From Chionoecetes opilio (lineage: Eukaryota; Arthropoda; Malacostraca; Decapoda; Majidae), in the NCBI GenBank assembly GCA_016584305.1, contig JACEEZ010015381.1:45207-109206 (forward strand): a stretch of 64,000 nucleotides of DNA, in the 5' to 3' direction. A program made the translations under genes and the position numbers. Positions 1 to 9,899 of the stretch are shown one piece after another. The notes beneath the pieces were generated by a model. That model was not told where the DNA came from and made no database searches. It saw only the letters and a program-made list of their open reading frames with translations. Numbering within the stretch: the first letter of the stretch is position 1; every line of letters starts with the position of its first letter.

Positions 1-1965
1 TAATTGAATTGTAGTCACTTATTAGAAGGAATTTACCTAAGGATATGCTTTATACCCTCAAACTGTGTTTCTCTTCAATGATTTATACTAGTATCGGTGA
101 TATATAGTGGTTTCCTAGTAATTGAAGTATTACAATCCTTTTTTTAGAACTAATTTGCACCTATAAGTAGCTTATATGCCATTAGCTGATAAATAGAAGA
201 AGAATAGGTTAATATTGTGATTATAACGGTATATTGCATGCGTTTTCATAGTTTCTTGTAAAACTGTAGAGTTATGTATTATATACATAGTAGTTTTACT
301 TATCATATGGCCTCTAAACCCATAAAACTTATTGTTTTCAATGATATTAGCTTGGTTATCGGTGATATATAGAAGTTTTCCTACAATTGAAGTATAAAAT
401 CCTCTTTTAGAATAATTTGCAACCTATTAAGTGCTATTACATCATTAAGCTTAATTAAATAGAAGAGAGGAGGTTATTTATGTGATATAACGTTATTTGC
501 TAAGCAATTTCATAGTTTCTTGGAAACTGTAGCGTTATTGTATATACACAAGTTAGTTTTACTTATCATATGCTATAAACCATAAAATGTAGTGTTTCCA
601 TGAGATTAACTATTTATCGGTGATATATAGCTGTTTTCCTACAAAATTGAGTATTAAAAGGCCTCTTTATAGAATAAAATTTTTGTTTTTTTTTTGCACC
701 TATAAGTAGCTTACATTACATTAGCAGAAATAGAAGAGTTAGGAGGTTATTTATTGTGATATGACGGTATATTGCAAGCGGTTTTCATAGTTTCTTTGTA
801 AAAACGTCGCGTTATTGGATATTATACAAGTAGTTTTACTTAATCATATTGCTCTAAACCCATAAAAATGTAGTGTTTTCAAGATATTAGCTTTGTAATT
901 ATCGCGTTATATATAGCTGTTTTCCACAAATTGCTGTATAAACTCCTCTTTTTAGAATAATTTGACCTATAGTAAGCTTACATTACATTAAAGCTATTAC
1001 AATAGAAGAGTAAGAGGTTATTTATTGGATATAACGGTATATTGCAAAGCGTTTTTTTTCATAGTTCTTGAAACTGTCGCGTTATGTTAATATATACAAG
1101 AGTTTACTTATCATATTGCTTATAACACCCATAAAATGTAGTGGTTATAAATGATATAGCTAGTTATTTGGTGATATATAGCGTTTTCTACAAAAGGAAG
1201 TATTAAAATATCTTTATAGAATAATTTGCACCTATTAAGTAGCTACATTATATTAAGCTATAAATTAAAAGGTAGGAGGTTAGTATTGTGATTATAAAGG
1301 TATATGCGAGCGTTTTTCAAGTTTCTTGTAAACGTAGGCTATTGTATATATACAAAGTAGTTTTACTTATCATATTGCTCATAAACCATAAATGTAGTGT
1401 TTTCAATGATTTTGAGCTAGTTATCAGTGAAAGAGTTGTTTTTTCTACAAATGAAGTATATTTATTTATATCTGTAGTAAATAGCTTTTGATATTGGCTA
1501 CGACTATATTTTACAAATAAATAACTAAAAATATGTTTTTTCATGAAATTTAGATATCAATTTTTATCTTAAATACAATGTTTTTTCAAGTATTTTAATG
1601 TATTTTGAAAGGCTAAAAAATGTCGAAATTTGACATTATTCAGCACTTTTACACAACTATATTTTACAATGTTATGAGCTAAAAATATGTATTTTTCATG
1701 AAATTTAGGTATCAATTTTAATCTTATAAACAACGTTTTTTCAAGTATTTTAATGTATTTTCGAAAGCCTAAAAGATGTCGAAATTTGACATTATTCAGC
1801 ACTTTTACACAACAATATTGTACAATATTATGAGCTTAAAATATGTATTTTTCATGAAATTTATGTATCAATTTTATTCCTAAAAACAACGTTTTTTCAA
1901 GTGTTTTAATGTATTTTTGAAGGGCTAAAAAATGTCGAAAATTGACATTATTCAGCCCTTTTTTT
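1..1965 (+). repeat. Higher-order unit F0 (partial, noisy)
   Basis: The window opens inside an A' of gamma type. About four A copies follow (starts near 214, 479, 753 and 1023), then A-end from about 1285, then three B copies from about 1500. Up to about 1490 nearly every line has single-base gains or losses compared with the clean copies. The last B ends with the dyad and a T7 run at 1922-1965. Confidence 0.85.
1922..1965 (+). other. Terminal-B dyad plus T7 (reference copy)
   Basis: In the last B of a unit, GGGCT (1922-1926) and AGCCC (1954-1958) extend the AATGTC/GACATT inverted repeat. The result is a 15-position stem with two mismatches around a 7-base loop, followed by seven T. Internal B copies have AGGCT or AGCCT against AGCAC, so they fold less well, and they lack the T run. 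The role is unknown. Resemblance to a bacterial terminator is formal only. Confidence 0.85.
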
Positions 1966-3105
1966 GATAGAGAAATTCAAAATGTGGTATTATAGTTGTT
2001 TTCGTTAGAAATTGCTATTTTAAACTACTGTAAGCTTATAATAGGAGTTTGAGACTCTATATTGTGATACAATTGTATATTACACGTGTTTTTCATAGTT
2101 TCTTGTTAATTGTAGTGTTATATCATTAATAGAAGGAATTTACCTTGTGAAAATGCTTTATACCCTCAAAATGTGTTCTTTTCAATGATATTAGCTTGTT
2201 ATCGGTGATATATAGCTGTTTTCCTACAAATTGAAGTATAAAATCCTCTTTTTAGAATAATTTGCACCTATAAGTAGCTTACATTACATTAAGCTATTAA
2301 ATAGAAGAGTAAGAGGTTATTTATTGTGATATAACGTTATATTGCTAGCGTTTTTCATAGTTTCTTGTAAACTGTAGCGTTATTGTATATATACAAGTAG
2401 TTTTACTTATCATATTGCTATAGACCCATAAAATGTAGTGTTCTCAATGATATTAGCTAATTATAATTATCGGTGATATATAGCTGTTTTCCTACAAATT
2501 GAAGTATAAAATCCTCTTTTTAGAATAATTTGCACCTATAAATAGCTTACATTACATTAAGCTATTAAATAGAGGAGTAAGAGGTTATTTATTGTGATAT
2601 AACGGTATATTGCAAGCGTTTTTCATAGTTTCTTGTAAATTGTAGCTTTATTGTATATATACAAGTAGTTTTACATATCATATTGCTATAAACCCATAAA
2701 ATGTAGTGTTTTCAATGATTTTAGCTAGTTATCAGTGAAGAGTTGTTTTTTTCTACAAATTGAAGTATATTTCTTTATATCTGTAGCTAAATAGCTTTTG
2801 ATATTTGCTACAACTATATCTTACAAAATTAATAGCTAAAAATATGTATTTTTCATGAAATTTAGATATCAATTTCAATCTTAAAAACAATGTTTTTTCA
2901 AGTATTTTAATGTATTTTTGAAAGGCTAAAAAATGTCGAAATTTTGATATTATTCAGCACTTATACACAACTATATTTTACAATGTAGAGCTAAAAATAT
3001 GTATTTTTATGAAATTAGGTTCAATTTAATCTAAAAACAACGTTTTTCAAGTATTTAATTATTTTAAGGCTAAAAATTCGAAAATTGAATTAATCAGCCT
3101 TTTTT
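1966..3105 (+). repeat. Higher-order unit F1 (1,140 bp, short class)
   Basis: Composition is U, A' (alpha), one A, A-end and two B copies. The single A is 268 bp because of a 6-bp expansion giving AATTATAATTAT at about 2460. The same expansion recurs near 6236, 13806, 22826 and 27405, and in reverse near 53575. The sequence is clean to about 2990; the last B is worn by indels. Confidence 0.92.
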
Positions 3106-3317
3106 GATAGAGAAATCAAAATGTGGTATTATAGTTGTTTTCGTTTAGAAATTGATATTTAAATTATTGAAAAATTTTTTTTTTAAATTTTTTAAAAAAT
3201 TTTTCATTTTTAAGTTTTTTTAATTTAATTTTATCTTAAAAAAGGTTTTTTTTTTTTTTTTTAAAAAACAAAGGGTTTTTTTTCCCAAAAAAAATTTAAC
3301 CAAAAAATTTTTTAAAA

Positions 3318-4006
3318 NNNNNNNNNNNNNNNNNNNNNNNNNNNNNNNNNNNNNNNNNNNNNNNNNNNNNNNNNNNNNNNNNNNNNNNNNNNNNNNNNNN
3401 NNNNNNNNNNNNNNNNNNNNNNNNNNNNNNNNNNNNNNNNNNNNNNNNNNNNNNNNNNNNNNNNNNNNNNNNNNNNNNNNNNNNNNNNNNNNNNNNNNNN
3501 NNNNNNNNNNNNNNNNNNNNNNNNNNNNNNNNNNNNNNNNNNNNNNNNNNNNNNNNNNNNNNNNNNNNNNNNNNNNNNNNNNNNNNNNNNNNNNNNNNNN
3601 NNNNNNNNNNNNNNNNNNNNNNNNNNNNNNNNNNNNNNNNNNNNNNNNNNNNNNNNNNNNNNNNNNNNNNNNNNNNNNNNNNNNNNNNNNNNNNNNNNNN
3701 NNNNNNNNNNNNNNNNNNNNNNNNNNNNNNNNNNNNNNNNNNNNNNNNNNNNNNNNNNNNNNNNNNNNNNNNNNNNNNNNNNNNNNNNNNNNNNNNNNNN
3801 NNNNNNNNNNNNNNNNNNNNNNNNNNNNNNNNNNNNNNNNNNNNNNNNNNNNNNNNNNNNNNNNNNNNNNNNNNNNNNNNNNNNNNNNNNNNNNNNNNNN
3901 NNNNNNNNNNNNNNNNNNNNNNNNNNNNNNNNNNNNNNNNNNNNNNNNNNNNNNNNNNNNNNNNNNNNNNNNNNNNNNNNNNNNNNNNNNNNNNNNNNNN
4001 NNNNNN
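3318..4006. other. Assembly gap, 689 N
   Basis: This is a run of N with no sequence. The left flank (3160-3317) is homopolymer mush and the right flank is a normal A-end to B transition. The true size and content of the missing array cannot be judged. Any open frame drawn across it is meaningless. Confidence 0.99.
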
Positions 4007-4360
4007 CTTTTTTTTGATATTTGCTACAACTATATTTTACAAAATTAATAGCTAAAAATATGTATTTTTCATGAAATTTAGATATCAATTTCAATCATAA
4101 AAACAATGTTTTTTCAAGTATTTTAATGTATTTTTGAAAGCCTAAAAAATGTCGAAATTTGACATTATTCAGCACTTTTACACAACTATATTTTACAATG
4201 TTATCAGCTTAGAATATGTGTTTTTCATGAAATTTATGTATCAATTTAATTCTTCAAAACAACGTTTTTTCAAGTGTTTTAATGTATTTTTGAAAGCCTA
4301 AAAAATCTCGAAATTTGACATTATTCAGCACTTTTACACAACTATATTTTACAATATTAT

Positions 4361-4366
4361 AGCTTA
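4361..4366 (+). repeat. Direct B-to-A fusion at AGCTTA
   Basis: A B copy (ACAATATTAT) passes straight into the end of an A monomer (AGCTTACATTACATT) without U or A'. Both parents contain AGCTTA at this place (TGAGCTTA in B, GTAGCTTA in A), so it looks like a microhomology crossover. The same fusion is seen, with noise, at about 31890-31900. Confidence 0.85.
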
Positions 4367-4407
4367 CATTACATTAAGCTATTAAATAGAAGAGTAAGAG
4401 GTTATTT

Positions 4408-4669
4408 ATTGTGATATAACGTTATATTGCTAGCGTTTTTCATAGTTTCTTGTAAACTGTAGCGTTATTGTATATACACAAGTAGTTTTACTTATCATAT
4501 TGCTATAAACCCATAAAATGTAGTGTTCTCAATGAGATTAACTAGTTATCGGTGATATATAGCTGTTTTCCTACAAATTGATGTATAAAACCCTCTTTAT
4601 AGAATAATTTGCACCTATAAGTAGCTTACATTACATTAAGCTATTAAATAGAAGAGTAAGAGGTTATTT
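4408..4669 (+). repeat. A monomer (reference copy), 262 bp
   Basis: This is a clean example of the most abundant building block. Successive copies start at 4408, 4670, 4932 and 5195 (steps of 262-263). On the other strand, clean copies end at 57473, 57735, 57997 and 58258 (again about 262). The monomer carries a dyad around the start of the period (ATATAACGTTATAT, 4414-4427), a second perfect dyad seen at 4730-4743 in the next copy, and a 7-bp inverted repeat near the end. Subvariants differ at fixed positions: AACGTT or AACGGT, GCTAGCG or GCAAGCG, ATCGGTG or ATTGGTG, GAAGTAT or GATGTAT. It has no coding character. Confidence 0.95.
4622..4643. other. Inverted repeat at the A monomer end
   Basis: TAGCTTA and TAAGCTA flank the 8-base loop CATTACAT. 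It recurs in nearly all A copies. Its AGCTTA arm is also the point where B copies are fused to A at 4361. Confidence 0.82.
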
Positions 4670-4729
4670 ATTGTGATATAACGGTATATTGCAAGCGTTT
4701 TTCATAGTTTCTTGTAAACTGTAGCGTTA

Positions 4730-4743
4730 TTGTATATATACAA
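4730..4743. other. 14-bp perfect palindrome in monomer A
   Basis: TTGTATATATACAA equals its own reverse complement. It recurs once in most A copies on both strands. A common variant (TTGTATATACACAA) breaks the symmetry at one base. It could be a protein-binding site or simply a feature of an AT-rich satellite. Confidence 0.85.
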
Positions 4744-5728
4744 GTAGTTTTACTTATCATATTGCTATAAACCCATAAAATGTAGTGTTCCTAATGATAT
4801 TAGCTAGTTATTGGTGATATATAGCTGTTTTCCAACAAATTGATGTATAAAAGCCTCTTTATAGAATAATTTGCACCTATAAGTAGCTTACATTACATTC
4901 AGCTATTAAATAGAAGAGTAAGAGGTTATTTATTGTGATATAACGTTATATTGCAAGCATTTATCATAGTTTTTTGTAAACTGTAGCGTTATTGTATATA
5001 TACAAGTAGTTTTACTTATCATATTGCTATAAACCCATAAAATGTAGTGTTCTCAATGATATTAGCTAGTTATTTGGTGATATATAGCTGTTTTCCTACA
5101 AATTGAAGTATAAAATCCTCTTTATAGAATAATTTGCACCTATAAGTAGCTTACATTATATTAAGCTATTAAATAGAAGAGTAGGAGGTTATTTATTGTG
5201 ATATAAAGGTATATTGCGAGCATTTTTCATAGTTTCTTGTAAACTGTAGCGTTATTATATATATACAAGTAGTTTTACTTATCATATTGCTATAAACCCA
5301 TAAAATGTAGTGTTTTCAATGATTTGAGCTAGTTATCAGTGAAGAGTTGTTTTTTTCTACAAATTGAAGTATATTTCTTTATATCTGTAGTTAAATAGCT
5401 TTTGATATTTGCTACAACTATATTTTACAAAATTAATAGCTAAAAATATGTATTTTTCATGAAATTTAGATATCAATTTTAATCTTAAATACAATGTTTT
5501 TTCAATTATTTTAATGTATTTTTGAAAGGCTAAAAAATGTCGAAATTTGACATTATTCAGTACTTATACACAACTATATTTTACAATGTATGATGCTAAA
5601 AAATATGTATTTTTCAATGAAATTATGTATTAATTTTATTCTTAAAAAACAACGTTATTTCAAGTGTTTAAATGTATTTTGAAGCGGCTAAAAAATGTCG
5701 AAAATGACATTTTATCAGTCCTTTTTTT

Positions 5729-6897
5729 GAGTTAGGAGAAATTCAAATTGTGGTATTATAGTTGTTTTCGTTAGGAATTGCTATTTTTAAAATAATGTAA
5801 GCTTATAAAAGGAGTTTGAGGACTCTATATTGTGATTACAATTGTATTATTACAGGTGTTTTCATAGTTTCTTGTTAATTGTAGTGTTATTATCATTAAT
5901 AGAAGGAATTTACTTATGAAAATGCTTTATACTCAAAATGTGTTCTCTTCATGATATTAGCTTGTTATCGGTGATATATAGCTGTTTACCTACAAATTGA
6001 AGTATAAACTCCTCTTTTTTTTAGAAGAATTCACTATAAGTAGCTTTACATTACAGCTAAGCATATTAAATAGCAAAAGTAGAGGATTATGTATTGTGAT
6101 ATAACGTTATATTGCTAGCGTTTTCATTAGTTTCTTGTACTAAAACTGTAGCGTTATTGTATTTAACAAGTAGTCTTTACTTATCATATTGCTATAAACC
6201 CATAAAATGTTAGTGTTCTCAATGAGATTAGCTACATTATAATTACGATGATATTAGCTGTTTTCCTACAAATTGAAGTATAAAATCCTCTTTTTTCAGA
6301 ATAATTTGCACTATAAATAGCTTACATTACATTAAGCTATGAAATAGAGAGTAAGAGTTATTTATTGTGATGATAACACGGTATATTGCACAGCCGTTTT
6401 TCAGAGTTTCTTGTAAATTTTAGCTTTATTGTATATATACAAGTATGTTTTTACAATCATCTTGCTATAAACCCATAAAATGGTGGGTTTTCAATGAATT
6501 TTAGCTAGTTATCAGTGAGATTTGTTTTTTTCACAAATTGAAGTAGATTTCTTTTATATCTGTAGCTAAAATAGCTTTTCGATATTTGCTACAACTATAT
6601 ATTACAAAATTAATAGCTAAAAATATGTATTTTTTATGAAATTTAATATCAATTTCACTGTTAAAAAACAATGTTTTGTCGAAGTATTTAATGTATTCTT
6701 GAAAGGCTAAAAAATGTCGAAATGTGGACATTATTCAGCACTTTTACACAACTATATTTTACATGTTATGAGCTTAAAAGATGTATTTTCATGAATTAGG
6801 TATCAATTTTAATCTTAAAACCAACGTTTTTCAAGATTTAATGTATTTTTGAAGGGCTAAAAAATGTCGAAAATTGACATTATTCAGCCCTTTTTTT
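5729..6897 (+). repeat. Higher-order unit F3 (about 1.17 kb, noisy)
   Basis: Composition is U, A' (alpha), one A with the AATTAT-type expansion near 6236, A-end from about 6364, and two B copies. It is the same class and subtype as F1, so F1 and F3 are probably close relatives despite the indel noise. The final dyad and T7 run (6854-6897) are intact. Confidence 0.85.
6854..6897 (+). other. Terminal-B dyad plus T7
   Basis: The arrangement is the same as at 1922-1965, and it is fully preserved although the surrounding 3 kb is noisy: GGGCT 6854-6858, AGCCC 6886-6890, T7 6891-6897, directly followed by U. Confidence 0.82.
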
Positions 6898-8742
6898 GAT
6901 AGAGAAATTCAAAAATGTCGGTATTACTAGTTGTTTTCGTTAGAAATTTGCTATTTTAAACTACTGTAAGCTTATAATAGGAGTTTGAGATGCTATATTT
7001 GTGATACAATTATATTAGTACACGTGTTTTTCCACAGTTTCTGTTAATTGAAAGTGTTAGATTCATTATAGAAGAATTTACCTAATGAGAATGCTTTATG
7101 ACCCTCAAAATGTGTTCTCCTAATGATTATACTAGTTATCGGTGATATAGAGATGGTTTCCTAGAATTGAGATACAATCCTTTGTTTTTTAGGAATAATT
7201 TGCCACTATAAGTAGCTTATATTACATTTAAGCTATTAAATAGAAGAGTAATGAGGTGATTATTGGATATAACGTTATTATTGCTAGGTTTTCATAGTTT
7301 CTTGAAACTGTAGCCGTTATTACGTATATACACAAGTAGTTTTCTTATTCCTATGCTCTAAACCATAAATGTAGTGTTTTCAATGATATTAACTAATTAT
7401 CGGTGATATATAGATGTTTCCCTACAAAATTGATGTATTAAAATCTCTTTTTAGAAAATTTGCATCTATAAGTAGCTAAATACATCTAAGCTTATTAATA
7501 GAATAGTAAGAGGTATTTAATGTGATACAACGGTATATTGCAAGGGTTTCATAGTTTCTTTGTAAACTGGTAGCTTTTAGTATATATATACAAGTAGTTG
7601 TACTTATCATAGTGCTCTAAACCATAAAATGTAGTGTTCCTAATTATCATTAGTAGTTATTGGTGATATATAGCTGTTTTACTAACAAATGATTTATAAA
7701 AGCTCTTATAGAATAATTTGCACCTATACGTAGCTTACATTACATTCAGCTATTAAATAGAAGAGTAATGAGGTTATTTATTGTGATATAACGTTATATT
7801 GCCAAGCCATTTTTTCATCTTTTTTTGTAAACTGTAGCGTATATTGTCTATATACAGTAGTTTTACTAATCATATTGCTATAAACCATTAAAAATGTAGT
7901 GTTCTCATGATATGTAGCTAGATTATTTTGGGATATAAGCTGTTTCCTACAAATGAAGTATAAAATCCTCTGTATCGAACAATTTGCACATATAAGTAGC
8001 TTACATTATATTAAGCTATTTTAAATAGAAGAGTAGGAGGTTATTTATTTTGATATAAAGGTATATTGCGAGAGTTTTTCATAGTTTCTTGTAAACTGTA
8101 GCGTTATGTATAATAATATACAAGTAGTTTTACTATCATATTGCTATAAACCATTAAAATGAGTGTTTTCAATGATTTTGAACTAGTTATCAGTGGAAAG
8201 AGTTGTTTTTTTTCTAACAAATGAAGTATTATTCTTTATATCTGCAGTTAAATAGCTTTGGATAATTTTGCTACAACTAGATTAACAAAATTAATAGCTA
8301 AAAATATGTATTTTTCATGAAATTTAGATATCAATTTTAAATCTTAAAATTACAATGGTTTTTTCAAGTATTTTAATTGTATTTTTGGAAAGGCTAAAAA
8401 TGTCAAATTTGACATATTCAGCACTTTTACACAACTATATTTTACAATGTTATGAGCTAAAAATATGTATGTTTCATGGAAATTTAGGTATCAATTTTAA
8501 TCTTATAAAAACAACGTTTTTTCAAGTATTTTAATGTTATTTTGAAGCCTAAAAAATGTCGAACCTATGAACATTATTCAGCACTTTACAAAAACAAAAA
8601 TTTACAAATATTATGAGCTTAAAATATGTATTTTTCATGAAATTTATGTATTTCAATTGTATTCTTAAAAAACAACGTTTTTTAAGGTTTTAGTATTTTG
8701 AAAGCTAAAAAATGTCGAAAATTGACATATTCCGTCTTTTTT
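6898..8742 (+). repeat. Higher-order unit F4 (about 1.84 kb, noisy)
   Basis: Composition is U, A' (gamma), three A copies (starts near 7256, 7518 and 7781), A-end from about 8048, and three B copies from about 8270. The length fits the 3A+3B class (expected 1,829). Confidence 0.84.
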
Positions 8743-9899
8743 GATAGGAGGAAATATCAAAATGTTGGTATTATAGTGTTTTCGTTAAGAAATTGATATT
8801 TTTAAACTTTACTGTAAGCTTATAATAGGGATGTTGAGACTCTATATTGTGATACAATGTATATTACACGTGTTTTTCATAGTTTCTTGTTAATTGTAGT
8901 GTTATATAATTAATAGAAGAAATTTACCTTATGAAATGCTTTATACCTTCAAAATGTGTTCTTTTCAATGATTTACACTAGTTATCGGTGATATATAGCT
9001 GTTCCTACAAATTGAAAGTATACAATCTTTTTGTTTAGAAATAATTTGAACCTATAAGTGGCTACATTACATTAAGCTGATAAATAAGAAGAGTTAATAG
9101 GTTAATTATTTGATATAACGGTATATTGCAAGCGTTTTTTCATAGTTTCTTGTAAACTGTAGCGTTATTGTAATATTACAAGTAGTTTTACTTATTCTAA
9201 TTGCTATAGACCATAAAAATGTGGTGTTCTCAATGATATTAGCTAATTATCGGGAATATATAGCTGTTTTCCTACAAATGAAGTATAAAATCCCTTTTAG
9301 AATAATGCACCTATAACTAGCTTACATTAACATTAAGCTATTAACTAGAGGAGTAAGAGGTTATTTATGTGATATAACGGTAATTGCAAGCGTTTTTCAT
9401 AGTTTCTTGTTAAATTGGTAGATTTATTGTAGATATACAAGTAGTTTTACAATCATATTGCTATAAAACCATAAAATGTATGTTTTTCAATGATTTTGAG
9501 CTAGTTACAGTGAAGATTTGTTTTTTTCTACAAATTGAAGTATATTCTTTATATCTGTAGCTAAATAGCTTTTGATATTTGCTACAGCATATCTTACAAA
9601 ATTAATAGCTAAAAATATGTATTGTTCATGTGAAATTTAGATATCTATTTCAATCTTAAAAAACAAAGTTTTTCAAGTATTTTAATGTATTTTGCCAAGG
9701 CTAACAAATGTCGAAAGTTTGATATTATTCCAGCACTTTTTACACAACTATATTTTACAATGTATGAGCTAAAAAAATATGTATTTTTCATGAAATTAGT
9801 ATCAATTTTAATCTTTAAAACCAACGTTTTTCAAGCTTTTAATTATTTTTTGAAGGGCTAAAAAAATGTCGGAAAATTGACAGTATTCAGCCATTTTTT
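8743..9899 (+). repeat. Higher-order unit F5 (about 1.16 kb, noisy)
   Basis: Composition is U, A' (beta, with the AAGTGGC marker near 9057), one A, A-end and two B copies. It is the short class, like F1, but with a different A' subtype, so unit length and A' subtype vary independently. Confidence 0.84.

Larger units (their letters stand above)
3106..5728 (+). repeat. Higher-order unit F2 (interrupted by the N gap)
   Basis: U begins at 3106 but decays into homopolymers by about 3160, followed by the gap. After the gap come B copies at about 4028, 4184 and 4341, then a direct B-to-A jump at 4361. Next are three A copies and an A copy that leads into A-end (starts 4408, 4670, 4932, 5195), then two B copies. 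It is probably two units fused or partly lost. Confidence 0.75.

Noticed and set aside
1922..1965. Bacterial rho-independent terminator
   Set aside because: Shape fits (stem, then T7), but it lies in a tandem satellite with no genes upstream. The window does not look bacterial, so I only describe the dyad.
3312..4094. Long - strand frame across the N gap
   Set aside because: Most of it is N. The readable part is the B monomer.
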